Assembly: GCA_964484795.1 (NCBI GenBank)
Contig: CAZAFN010000043.1
Span: forward strand, 1 to 6,530
From: CAZAFN01 sp964484795
GTDB lineage: Bacteria > Pseudomonadota > Alphaproteobacteria > Methylaequorales > Methylaequoraceae
Reading direction: 5' to 3'
DNA length: 6,530 nt
Position numbers and translations under genes: made by a program. Below, piece after piece: positions 1 to 6,530 of this stretch. Within the stretch, counting starts at the first letter, position 1. Each line of letters begins with the position of its first letter. Below the pieces are notes generated by a model that saw only the letters and a program-made list of their open reading frames with translations, was not told the DNA's origin and searched no databases.

Positions 1-391
1 CCTGAATTTTTTTTTCATCAAAAAACTTGGCAAGTGAAAGAATCATTATGATTTTCATTATTTCAGAAGGTTGAAAGTTGAGACCAAAAAGATTTATCCA
101 CCTCCTTGAACCTTTTCCTAAAAAACCGTAAAAAGATGCCCAGAATAGTAGAATTAAACCAAAAAAATAAAGAAAATATGCATATTTTTTCCAAAAATTA
201 ACATCTATGGTACCTATGAAAATCATTAAGAAAAAACCAATAGCGATCTTTGTCAAATGTGAAAAAAGGATATGCTTATCTATTTCATAAGTTGCACTAA
301 AGATCATTACCACACCTACAAATGCAAGAAAGAAAACTAGAAAAATAAAAAACCAATTTAATCTCCGAAGCCTATCAAAAAAATCTGCCAT
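1..391 (-). CDS. rodA: RodA, SEDS peptidoglycan glycosyltransferase (N-terminal third; gene runs off the window's left edge)
   Basis: RodA polymerises lipid II into glycan strands in the inner membrane, working with PBP2 in the elongasome. Only 130 codons are visible, about one third of a usual protein of roughly 370 residues. The start is the ATG at 391-389, two bases after the mrdA stop. The N-terminus is short and basic (DRLRRLNWF), followed by hydrophobic segments at about residues 13-32, 44-61 and 70-88. The SEDS signature follows: GSRRWI at 94-99 and QPSE at 107-110 with Lys113. These match the RodA/FtsW family (G-A/S-x-RW...QPSE..K). Position next to mrdA, at the end of an mre cluster, favours RodA over FtsW, which normally sits in the division cluster. 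The catalytic aspartate lies in the missing part, so activity cannot be judged. No strong Shine-Dalgarno is seen, so coupling to mrdA is likely. A run of nine A residues sits near the window edge. Confidence 0.93.
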   Translation of the reverse strand, partial: MADFFDRLRRLNWFFIFLVFFLAFVGVVMIFSATYEIDKHILFSHLTKIAIGFFLMIFIGTIDVNFWKKYAYFLYFFGLILLFWASFYGFLGKGSRRWINLFGLNFQPSEIMKIIMILSLAKFFDEKKIQ

Positions 392-393
392 AT

Positions 394-2172
394 TTATAGA
401 AACTTTCTCAAAGCTAATTCCATTATATTCTTTGCAATAGGTGCTGCCACCTTTGATCCACTTCCCATATGTTCAGCCACCACTGTTAGTGCAAATTTTG
501 GGTTTTCAAATGGAGCATAACAGGTAAAAATTGAATGGTCTCTCAGTTCGTATTCAAGTTCCTCATTTTTTAAAACTCGCTTCTCTCGTTCCTCTTTGGA
601 AATACGTCTAACCTGAGAAGTACCTGTTTTACCCGCCATAAAATATTTACCATCTAATTTTGATCTAAACGCCGTACCATCATAGTCATTAACAACAGAA
701 AACATTGATTTTCTTATAAAATCTAGGTTCGTAGAATGAAAGTTTAAGTTTTCAAAAAAAGTATTATCATTTCTAATTATACTTGGTTTAATTTTTTTCC
801 CAGACGCAATTCTTGATGTCATAAGTGTCATTTGCAAAGGTGTTGACAAAGTAAAACCTTGTCCAATTATTGTATTCAGTGTCTCACCTTTTTGCCATTT
901 CTCGCCCCTATTTGAAATTTTCCACGCTTTATCAGGCATTAATCCATTTAGTTCGTTAGGAATATCTATTCCACTAGGCACCCCTAATGAAAATTCCTTT
1001 GAGAATTGAGCTAAAGAGTCAATATTCTTAATGTCTTTGGCAAGATTGTAAAAATAACAATCACACGATTTTTTTATTGCATTGAACAGATCAACTTCTC
1101 CATGCCCTTCCTTTTTCCAACAGTGAAATTTTCGTGGACCAAATTTTACAAAACCTTTGCAGTAAAAATTTTTATATTTGTCAACTTTTAACTTTTCTAG
1201 TGCATACAATGCACTTATCAACTTGTAAGTAGAACCTGGAGAGTACAATCCACCAACACATCTGTTTAATAATGGTTTTGAGTGATCATTTAGCAGTGCC
1301 TGCCATTTTAAATTGCTAACTCCATTACTAAATTCATTGTTATCAAATGAAGGTGTTGAAACTAGGCAATTAATTCCACCATTTAAACAATTAATCATTA
1401 CCGCTGCCCCACTAATTCCTCCTAATTGTGAAAAGGCTTCTTCCTGAATTTCAGAGATCAGATTAGTTGTCGTGTTTTTCCCTGGAATTGCATATTTTTT
1501 TTTAAGTTCTTTTTTTATTCTACCAGCTGAATTAGTTTCAAGTTTTATCCAACCTTGAGAACCAACAAGATTCTTATCAAGAATCTGTTCTATTCCCGAT
1601 ATTCCAACTTTCTGATTAATTAATTTTTTGTCTTTAACATCAGTTTTGTATCCAACATATCCAAGCACATGGGAAAAAATTAAATCATTTGAATAATTTC
1701 TAACTTTTTCTTTTGTAATTAGCAGAAAAGGAAATTTGTTAGACATTAATTCAAATATTTCCAACTCACTCCATGTTAGATTTTTTTTTACTATGATGAA
1801 ATCAGAAAGATTTTCGCTTTTAAGATTTTTTTTTAACTGATTAAAATCATTTTCACTAAAAAACATAATCTCTTGAAGTCTTGATATGTAACGATTAAGC
1901 AATTCTTTTTTTTCTCTAAATAAAGTTAATTGGAAATCAGTTCTATTAGAGGCTAAAGTCACTCCATTCAAATCAAATATCTTCCCTCTTTCTGGATACA
2001 AAATTTTAATCTTAGTTCTATTTAGGTCTGAAAGTTTTCCATATTTAGATTTTTTTAGAATCTGTAAATAATATAGTTTTCCAAAAACTACAAAAGTAAA
2101 AAAACCCTTTGCAAGTCCTAAAATCAGAGATCTCTTTTTTAAATTTTTTTCTCTATTAAGATCTCTAGTCAT
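394..2172 (-). CDS. mrdA: Penicillin-binding protein 2, elongasome class B transpeptidase
   Basis: PBP2 cross-links new lateral-wall peptidoglycan in the periplasm and is the partner of RodA. The 592 residues begin with a basic cytoplasmic stretch and one membrane anchor at about 15-38. The pedestal domain starts with ERGKIFDLNG (61-70) and contains GISGIEQILDKNL (190-202). The transpeptidase domain shows all three penicilloyl-serine transferase motifs: SxxK as STYK with catalytic Ser314 and Lys317, the SxD variant usual in PBP2 as SCD (369-371), and KTG at 515-517 within GKTGTSQV. Length is slightly below E. coli PBP2 (633). The start is fixed by a GAGG five bases upstream of the ATG, which places the first codons inside the mreD tail (8-base overlap). 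Cys338, Cys351, His357 and Cys370 resemble a metal site (see findings). A class B division PBP (FtsI) is the alternative, but the mreD/rodA neighbours and the SxD motif argue against it. Confidence 0.97.
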   Translation of the reverse strand: MTRDLNREKNLKKRSLILGLAKGFFTFVVFGKLYYLQILKKSKYGKLSDLNRTKIKILYPERGKIFDLNGVTLASNRTDFQLTLFREKKELLNRYISRLQEIMFFSENDFNQLKKNLKSENLSDFIIVKKNLTWSELEIFELMSNKFPFLLITKEKVRNYSNDLIFSHVLGYVGYKTDVKDKKLINQKVGISGIEQILDKNLVGSQGWIKLETNSAGRIKKELKKKYAIPGKNTTTNLISEIQEEAFSQLGGISGAAVMINCLNGGINCLVSTPSFDNNEFSNGVSNLKWQALLNDHSKPLLNRCVGGLYSPGSTYKLISALYALEKLKVDKYKNFYCKGFVKFGPRKFHCWKKEGHGEVDLFNAIKKSCDCYFYNLAKDIKNIDSLAQFSKEFSLGVPSGIDIPNELNGLMPDKAWKISNRGEKWQKGETLNTIIGQGFTLSTPLQMTLMTSRIASGKKIKPSIIRNDNTFFENLNFHSTNLDFIRKSMFSVVNDYDGTAFRSKLDGKYFMAGKTGTSQVRRISKEEREKRVLKNEELEYELRDHSIFTCYAPFENPKFALTVVAEHMGSGSKVAAPIAKNIMELALRKFL

Positions 2173-2662
2173 TATATCCTCTAAACTTATAGCTTAACTT
2201 GTCAATTATTGAGAAAAATAGTGGGAACAAAGCAATACTTAAAATAAAGCAGAGAAAATTACTTTTAAAATTAAAATTTGTATCATTAAAAAGAACATTA
2301 ACTATCATAGAAGTGACTATATAAATTAAAAGATAGATTGTGAATTTAATCCAAGTTTCTTTGAAATCAAAAGAAATTAAATTTCCTGATTTCTTTCGTT
2401 GCACATGGTAAATCAAAATAAAGAATAAACAGGTTATTCCAACCACTTCCGTTTGCAAGAGGTCATAAAACAAACCAAAGATCATTAACGATAATGGCCT
2501 AAATCTCTGAAAATCGTGACATATCCAGCAATAAACAACAGTAAACGTCATATATGGCCTGATTAGTTGATTCTCAAAAAAATATATTGGAGAAAATTCA
2601 AAAAAAATAAAAAAAAAAATGAGAATATAGGGAAAGCTTTTAGTGATAAAATTGTTATACAT
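2165..2662 (-). CDS. mreD: MreD, rod-shape-determining inner-membrane protein
   Basis: MreD is a small polytopic inner-membrane subunit of the elongasome that partners MreC and modulates the RodA-PBP2 synthase; it has no known catalytic residues. The 165-residue protein is of usual family length and very hydrophobic, with probable membrane segments at about 10-28, 38-52, 55-71, 74-88, 104-125 and 135-155. The family pattern is visible in the second and third segments: Arg35-Pro36, Trp46, a basic FQRFRP stretch (51-56), then GLFYDLL (63-69) and Gly75. The start lies 12 bases after the mreC stop without a recognisable Shine-Dalgarno, and the TAG stop lies within the start of mrdA. Identity rests partly on position, since MreD diverges quickly, but motif pattern, topology and order agree. 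Codons 15-21 carry an unusually long T-rich tract (see findings). Confidence 0.9.
   Translation of the reverse strand: MYNNFITKSFPYILIFFFIFFEFSPIYFFENQLIRPYMTFTVVYCWICHDFQRFRPLSLMIFGLFYDLLQTEVVGITCLFFILIYHVQRKKSGNLISFDFKETWIKFTIYLLIYIVTSMIVNVLFNDTNFNFKSNFLCFILSIALFPLFFSIIDKLSYKFRGYND
2177..2182 (-). promoter_or_regulatory. Shine-Dalgarno sequence of mrdA
   Basis: The minus strand reads AGAGGATATA directly before the mrdA ATG (2172-2170). The GAGG core (2181-2178) is five bases from the start, an ordinary spacing. It lies within the last codons of mreD and supports the mrdA start that overlaps the mreD stop. It is the only clear Shine-Dalgarno motif that I can see ahead of a start in this window. 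Confidence 0.7.
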
Positions 2663-2674
2663 TATACGTTAATC

Positions 2675-3514
2675 TTACCAAGAAAGTTGATTTTGAAAAT
2701 CATAAATTAAAACATTAACATAAATTGAGTCAGATTTTTTTGCAAATGGTTGAACAAAAACTTTATTTAGAGTTTTTTGAACTTTACCAATTTTTATTCC
2801 CTCTTTAAAATAACCTGCTGCATCAGTTGTAACAACAACCTCATTATGTTTAAGGTCAAAAATATTTTCTAAATGTTTTAAATTAAGTTTGTCAACATCA
2901 CCTTCGAGTAAAAAGGACTTTTTGGACTCTAATGAGAAAGCTGGAATTACAGAATCTTGATCAAATATCGTTAAGACTTTTGAAGAATTTTTTCCCAATT
3001 CGGCTATTCTGCCAATAATTCCAAATTCATTAAAAACAATATCATTCACCTTTAAACCATTCTCTTTACCAACATCAATAAATATCCTAGAGTTTTCATG
3101 AGCATACGAATCTATCAAAATTCTAGCAGTAATTTTTTTTGAATAATCTGCTTCATCAATATTTAAAAGTTTTTTTAATTTAAAATTTTCAACTCTCAGA
3201 AAAGTATTTTTGTTAATTTCATCTTTTAAGTTTTTATTTTCACTGATTAGTTCAGAGTTTAATTTGTGTGCTCCTTTTAAGTCTGAAAAATAAATTAGTG
3301 ATCCATTTAAAAACTGAAAAGGTTTACCAACTAAAATCAGTGCAGGTTTGCTAATGGAAATAACATAATACTTAAAATCAAGAAAAATTCTTGTTTTGGA
3401 AATTGAAGCCAAAATTAATAATAACGAAATCAAAACACATACGAACACTTCAACTCCATAGGGATTTAGTAAACCAGATTTTAAGCCTCTTGAAAAAGAT
3501 GCCTTATATGCCAT
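2675..3514 (-). CDS. mreC: MreC, rod-shape-determining protein (bitopic, periplasmic)
   Basis: MreC is anchored in the inner membrane and projects into the periplasm, where it self-associates and activates PBP2 and RodA. The 279 residues show a basic N-terminus, one membrane helix at about 21-39, a charged heptad-like region at about 81-118 that fits the family's dimerising coiled coil, and a C-terminal beta-rich domain. Family landmarks in that domain are DVGKENGLKVNDIV (147-160), GIIGRI (165-170) and VVTTDAAGYFKEGIKIG (227-243), matching the MreC pattern of G-x-x-x-G-l...G-l-i-G and vvTsg..g.fp.Gi.iG. Length is typical for alphaproteobacteria without a long proline-rich tail. The ATG lies two bases after the mreB stop (TAG TA ATG) with no Shine-Dalgarno, so reinitiation or coupling from mreB is the likely way it is translated. 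Confidence 0.95.
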   Translation of the reverse strand: MAYKASFSRGLKSGLLNPYGVEVFVCVLISLLLILASISKTRIFLDFKYYVISISKPALILVGKPFQFLNGSLIYFSDLKGAHKLNSELISENKNLKDEINKNTFLRVENFKLKKLLNIDEADYSKKITARILIDSYAHENSRIFIDVGKENGLKVNDIVFNEFGIIGRIAELGKNSSKVLTIFDQDSVIPAFSLESKKSFLLEGDVDKLNLKHLENIFDLKHNEVVVTTDAAGYFKEGIKIGKVQKTLNKVFVQPFAKKSDSIYVNVLIYDFQNQLSW

Positions 3515-3516
3515 TA

Positions 3517-4560
3517 CTAATAACTGCTAGTTAAAACTGATCTCAGCGTTGAAAGATTTTCAGCACATTTTCCAGTTCCCTGAACGACGCAACTTAATGG
3601 ATCATCAGCAATAGTTACCGGCAGACCAGTCGAATCTCTAATAGTCTGGTCAAGTTCTCCTAACAAAGATCCACCACCAGTTAAAACAATACCTTTATCA
3701 ACAATGTCTGCAGCAAGTTCTGGGTCAGAATTTTCAAGAGTATTTTTTACCGCTTCAATGATAGCTGCAACAGGCTCTTGAAGAGCTTCTGCAATTTGCC
3801 TTTGATTGATGACAACCTCTTTGGGAACACCTTTGAGCAAATCTCTGCCTTTAATATGAAGAACTTTCCCTTCTCCAGACTTTGGAGCTGCGGCGACACC
3901 TATTGCTTTTTTTATTCTTTCAGCACTACTTTCACCAACAAGAAGATTATGAGACCTTCTTATATAATTGATAATTGCAATGTCCATTGCATCTCCCCCC
4001 ACTCGAACTGAATGAGCATGAACTATACCTCCAAGTGCAAGAAGGGCAACTTCAGTTGTGCCCCCTCCAATATCAACCACCATAGAACCAGATGGTTCTG
4101 TAACAGGCAGACCTGCACCCAATGCTGCAGCCATAGGCTCATCAACCAAATAAACTTTTCTAGCGCCTGCTGCTGCTGCTGAACCTTCAATTGCTCTTCT
4201 TTCAACTGAAGTTGCACCTGAAGGAACACAAACCACTATTACAGGACTAAAAAAACTATTATGGTTGTGCGCTTTTCTAATAAAATGTTTTATCATCTCT
4301 TCGGCAACATCAAAATCAGCAATAACACCATCCCTCATAGGTCTGATGGCAATTATATTGCCAGGTGTACGACCTAACATCGTTTTTGCCTCATGGCCAA
4401 CAGCTAATACTTTGGGTTTAACATCTTTCTTGTCATTTGAAAGTGCAACAACGGATGGTTCATTTAAAACAATTCCTTTGCCTTTGACATATATTAGTGT
4501 ATTGGCAGTCCCAAGATCTATTGCAATATCTTGAGAAAAAAAATTAAAAAACTTTCTCAT
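3517..4560 (-). CDS. mreB: MreB, actin-like rod-shape cytoskeletal ATPase
   Basis: MreB forms membrane-bound antiparallel double filaments that orient the elongasome around the cell. The 347 residues match the family length. The actin-fold nucleotide motifs are all present: phosphate-1 DLGTANT (15-21), connect/core region RPMRDGVIADFDVAEEMI (73-90), VPSGATSVERRAI (112-124), DEPMAAALGAGL (140-151), phosphate-2 DIGGGTTE (163-170) and the adenosine motif LTGGGSLL (293-300). The N-terminus MRKFFNFFSQ is basic and Phe-rich, consistent with the amphipathic membrane-binding helix of Gram-negative MreBs. The start is the ATG at 4560-4558, the only one that gives the expected N-terminus; no Shine-Dalgarno precedes it. 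It is the first gene of the shape block, 47 bases after leuA. By eye it is less AT-rich than mreC and mreD, as expected for a strongly conserved gene. Identification is essentially certain. Confidence 0.99.
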   Translation of the reverse strand: MRKFFNFFSQDIAIDLGTANTLIYVKGKGIVLNEPSVVALSNDKKDVKPKVLAVGHEAKTMLGRTPGNIIAIRPMRDGVIADFDVAEEMIKHFIRKAHNHNSFFSPVIVVCVPSGATSVERRAIEGSAAAAGARKVYLVDEPMAAALGAGLPVTEPSGSMVVDIGGGTTEVALLALGGIVHAHSVRVGGDAMDIAIINYIRRSHNLLVGESSAERIKKAIGVAAAPKSGEGKVLHIKGRDLLKGVPKEVVINQRQIAEALQEPVAAIIEAVKNTLENSDPELAADIVDKGIVLTGGGSLLGELDQTIRDSTGLPVTIADDPLSCVVQGTGKCAENLSTLRSVLTSSY

Positions 4561-4607
4561 ATCGTTCAGTACTTAAGCTATTACATTTATAAAAAAAATC
4601 AAATTAT
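4561..4607. other. leuA-mreB intergenic gap (47 bp); no clear terminator, weak promoter candidate only
   Basis: This is the longest gap in the window. Read on the minus strand it has a run of eight T (4598-4591) leading into TATAAA (4591-4586), which resembles a sigma-70 -10 hexamer. The bases 17-18 upstream (TATATA or TTATAT) are a poor -35. An A+T-only imperfect hairpin (TTATATAAA near 4616-4608, with TTTTTATAA at about 4595-4587) could form, but it has no GC stem and is not a credible intrinsic terminator. The simplest reading is transcription through from leuA into mreB, possibly with a weak internal promoter. Confidence 0.35.
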
Positions 4608-6185
4608 TTATATAACGTGTTTGTCTATTTTTTCATTGGTGGCTTTGGCTAAACTTTTCTTAGATTCCTCGGCTTTTTTTCTTTTAAAATTCAACTTGTT
4701 TAGTGCACTAACATACGCTTTTGCAGAAGCCACCATGGTATCAATATCACTCCCCAACCCAAGCACAGTAGTCCCCTGCTCTTCTAATCTAACACTAACC
4801 TCTGCTAGAGCATCCGTACCCTTTGTAATAGCATTAACTTGATAAACAACAAGATTAGCATCGTTAGGTATTATTTTCTTTATAGCATTAAAAATAGCAT
4901 CGATTGGACCACTTCCAACTGAATCTCTTTTTATTTTTTTCCCAAAATAATTTACAACAACATTGGCTTTGGAATTTTTGTTAGAGCCGCATGATAATGA
5001 AAGGTCTAAAAATTCAAGTTGATCCTTTTTTGATATTTTGTGTTCTTGATCTACAAGGGCGTAAATATCCTCTTCAAATATTTGCTTTTTTTTATCTGCT
5101 AAATCTTTAAATTTACTAAAAAGTTTGTTAATTTTTTCCTCACTTAATGAATATCCCAAATCCAATAATTTAACCTTGAAAGCATGTCTTCCAGAATGTT
5201 TGCCTAAAACTAATTCAGAAGAAGATAATCCCACAGTTTCTGGGGTAATTATTTCATAGGTGTTTGCATTTTTTAACATACCATCTTGATGAATACCAGA
5301 CTCATGAGCAAAAGCATTTTTCCCAACAATGGCCTTGTTTGGTTGAACACTAAACCCAGTTACCGTGGAAACCAAATGTGAAATATTTGTTATTTTCTTG
5401 GTGTCAACGTCAGTGTGGAATGGTAGTAAATCTTTTCTCGTCTTTAAACACATTACTATTTCTTCAAGAGCAGCATTGCCAGCTCTTTCACCTATTCCGT
5501 TGATAGTACACTCCACTTGCCTAGCACCTTCAACTATTGCACACAATGAATTTGATACAGCTAAACCTAGATCATTGTGACAATGTACTGAAATAATCGC
5601 TTTATCAATATTATTTACGTTTTCTTTTATATTCTTAATTAGCTTGCCAAATTCATTGGGTATGGCATAGCCAACTGTGTCGGGAATGTTAATAGTAGTT
5701 GCGCCAGATGAAATTGCAGTTTCTATAGTCTTATATAAAAAATTTAAGTCAGTTCTAGATGCATCTTCTGGAGACCATTCAACATCGTCCGTATAGTCTT
5801 TGGCCCTTCCTATGCTTTTCTTTATTGCATCAAGAACTTCCTTCCTATCCATTCTAAGTTTATATTTCATATGAAGGTCACTTGTTGATATAAAAGTGTG
5901 AATTCTAGATCTTCTAGCTTTTTCCAGGGCATCACCCGCATTATCAATATCTTTGAATTGTGCTCTGGCTAGACCACAAACTATCGAATATTCTGATATT
6001 TCCGAAATCCTTTTTACAGCTTCAAAGTCACCTTTAGATGCAAATGGGAATCCAGCTTCTATAATATCAACTTTTAAATCATTTAGATTTTTAGCAATCA
6101 AGACCTTGTCTTCCACTGACATTGATGCTCCAGCAGACTGTTCACCATCTCTAAGAGTGGTGTCAAAAATTAAAACTTTGTCCAT
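4608..6185 (-). CDS. leuA: 2-isopropylmalate synthase
   Basis: LeuA condenses acetyl-CoA with 2-oxoisovalerate to 2-isopropylmalate, the committed step of leucine synthesis, in the cytoplasm. The 525 residues have the usual bacterial length. The N-terminal TIM-barrel domain opens with FDTTLRDGEQSAGASM (7-22), containing Arg12 and metal ligand Asp13. It carries HCHNDLGLA (201-209), with metal ligands His201 and His203, and GIGERAGNAALEE (230-242), with Asn237. FAHESGIHQDGMLKN (292-306) and GKHSGRHAF (328-336) belong to the accessory subdomains. The C-terminal leucine-sensing domain (about 395-497) includes GSGPIDA (424-430) and DTMVASAKAYVSALN (482-496), so feedback inhibition by leucine is expected. 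Residues 501-525 form a Lys-rich tail. Homocitrate or citramalate synthase are relatives, but whole-length agreement and the ilvC neighbour favour LeuA. It starts 12 bases after the ilvC stop without a Shine-Dalgarno; an out-of-frame ATG lies 8 bases upstream. No attenuator or leader peptide is visible. Confidence 0.97.
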   Translation of the reverse strand: MDKVLIFDTTLRDGEQSAGASMSVEDKVLIAKNLNDLKVDIIEAGFPFASKGDFEAVKRISEISEYSIVCGLARAQFKDIDNAGDALEKARRSRIHTFISTSDLHMKYKLRMDRKEVLDAIKKSIGRAKDYTDDVEWSPEDASRTDLNFLYKTIETAISSGATTINIPDTVGYAIPNEFGKLIKNIKENVNNIDKAIISVHCHNDLGLAVSNSLCAIVEGARQVECTINGIGERAGNAALEEIVMCLKTRKDLLPFHTDVDTKKITNISHLVSTVTGFSVQPNKAIVGKNAFAHESGIHQDGMLKNANTYEIITPETVGLSSSELVLGKHSGRHAFKVKLLDLGYSLSEEKINKLFSKFKDLADKKKQIFEEDIYALVDQEHKISKKDQLEFLDLSLSCGSNKNSKANVVVNYFGKKIKRDSVGSGPIDAIFNAIKKIIPNDANLVVYQVNAITKGTDALAEVSVRLEEQGTTVLGLGSDIDTMVASAKAYVSALNKLNFKRKKAEESKKSLAKATNEKIDKHVI

Positions 6186-6197
6186 AATTTCATTACT

Positions 6198-6530
6198 TTA
6201 ATTTTTTTTCTTATTTACCAATTTGTTGGAAGTAATCCAAGGCATCATTGCTCTTAATTTTTCACCAACAATTTCAATTTGTTTTTCACGCTGAATTCTT
6301 TTTTCAGCTTTAAAATTCAGTTGACCAGATTTGCACTCGAGAATCCAATCTCTGACAAATTTTCCAGTTTGAATTTCATGTAAGACTTTTTTCATTTCCT
6401 TTTTTACATTTTTATTAATTATCCTTGGACCTCTAGTTAAATCACCATATTCTGCTGTATTAGATATTGAATACCTCATATTCGCAATACCTCCTTCATA
6501 AATAAGGTCAACTATCAATTTTACTTCATG
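6198..6530 (-). CDS. ilvC: Ketol-acid reductoisomerase, class I (C-terminal 110 residues; 5' end outside window)
   Basis: IlvC uses NADPH and Mg2+ to isomerise and reduce 2-acetolactate or 2-aceto-2-hydroxybutyrate, the second common step of valine, leucine and isoleucine synthesis. The frame is open to the window edge, and the visible part begins HEVKLIVDLIYEGG, the heart of the knotted C-terminal domain. The Glu of the initial HE is one of the metal-binding acids. The Ser23 (fragment numbering) in NMRYSISNTAEYGD corresponds to the substrate-contacting serine of the family. The end, VGEKLRAMMPWI...NKLV, is the standard class I terminus, and the length from HE to the stop fits a protein of about 338 residues. 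The fragment therefore lacks the N-terminal NADPH-binding Rossmann domain and the first metal ligands, which lie beyond the edge. It precedes leuA by 12 bases, so the two are probably co-transcribed. The TTG at 6518 is an internal Leu codon, not a start. Confidence 0.97.
   Translation of the reverse strand, partial: HEVKLIVDLIYEGGIANMRYSISNTAEYGDLTRGPRIINKNVKKEMKKVLHEIQTGKFVRDWILECKSGQLNFKAEKRIQREKQIEIVGEKLRAMMPWITSNKLVNKKKN

Noticed and set aside
1063..1071. Loss of the Asn in the second active-site motif of PBP2 (SCD instead of SxN).
   Set aside because: SxD is the normal form in PBP2-type class B proteins, so it is not a defect.
4166..4182. Trinucleotide GCT repeat (four to five copies) within mreB.
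   Set aside because: It encodes the Ala stretch of the conserved SAAAAGARK segment found in MreB generally, so it is not a repeat element.
4023..4229. A 68-codon minus-strand frame with a Gln/Leu-rich translation inside mreB.
   Set aside because: It is a shifted reading of the Ala-rich GCA/GCT codons of mreB (SAAAAGARK region). Low-complexity Gln arises from CAG in the GCAGCAGCAG run. No start signal, and mreB is unambiguous here.
4586..4616. Intrinsic terminator after leuA.
   Set aside because: Only an imperfect, all A-T stem can be drawn beside the T run. Without GC pairs it is unlikely to stop transcription, and T runs of this size are common across the window.
3778..6201. Several plus-strand open frames of 71-103 codons opposite mreB and leuA (3778-4011, 4265-4534, 4531-4842, 5365-5580, 5953-6201).
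   Set aside because: All lie antisense to strongly conserved genes, have no family resemblance or Shine-Dalgarno that I can see, and are expected by chance opposite such codon use.
6198..6518. A separate 106-residue protein starting at 6518.
   Set aside because: The putative start is TTG, an internal Leu in the conserved HEVKLIVDL segment of IlvC. The frame remains open to the window edge, so this is a truncated ilvC and not a short gene.
1..6530. A hidden novel system (defence, mobile, RNA or toxin-antitoxin).
   Set aside because: Virtually every base belongs to seven well-known housekeeping genes in a familiar order. There is no room between them and no inserted domain or foreign-looking segment.

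Overview
The window is a stretch of low-GC alphaproteobacterial chromosome with every gene on the minus strand. Read in the direction of transcription (high to low coordinates), the order is ilvC (3' end), leuA, mreB, mreC, mreD, mrdA (PBP2), rodA (5' end). The strong A+T bias, the very short gaps, the alphaproteobacterial flavour of MreB, PBP2 and LeuA, and the leuA-mreB adjacency suggest a streamlined marine alphaproteobacterium such as Pelagibacterales (SAR11) or a similar low-GC clade. This placement is inference from composition and gene order.

Region 6530-4608 holds the branched-chain amino acid part. It contains the C-terminal 110 residues of ketol-acid reductoisomerase, then, 12 bases on, a full-length 2-isopropylmalate synthase. 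The first serves valine, isoleucine and leucine synthesis, and the second is the first committed step to leucine. A 47-base gap (4607-4561) with no convincing terminator separates leuA from mreB.

Region 4560-1 holds the rod-shape (elongasome) operon in its classic order. MreB is the membrane-bound actin-like filament. MreC and MreD are the inner-membrane partners that link and activate the synthase. PBP2 is the transpeptidase and RodA is the SEDS glycosyltransferase. Together they insert lateral-wall peptidoglycan. Junctions are 2 nt (mreB/mreC), 12 nt (mreC/mreD), an 8-nt overlap (mreD/mrdA) and 2 nt (mrdA/rodA), so co-transcription and translational coupling are likely.

All seven reading frames are intact where visible, with the expected motifs. 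Apart from the 47-base gap there is no intergenic stretch longer than 12 bases, and no RNA gene, mobile element, CRISPR or phage feature was seen. I found no undescribed system. The observations worth a second look are a probable Cys3His metal site in PBP2, the unpunctuated amino-acid/cell-shape junction, the scarcity of Shine-Dalgarno sequences, and long homopolymer runs inside essential genes.
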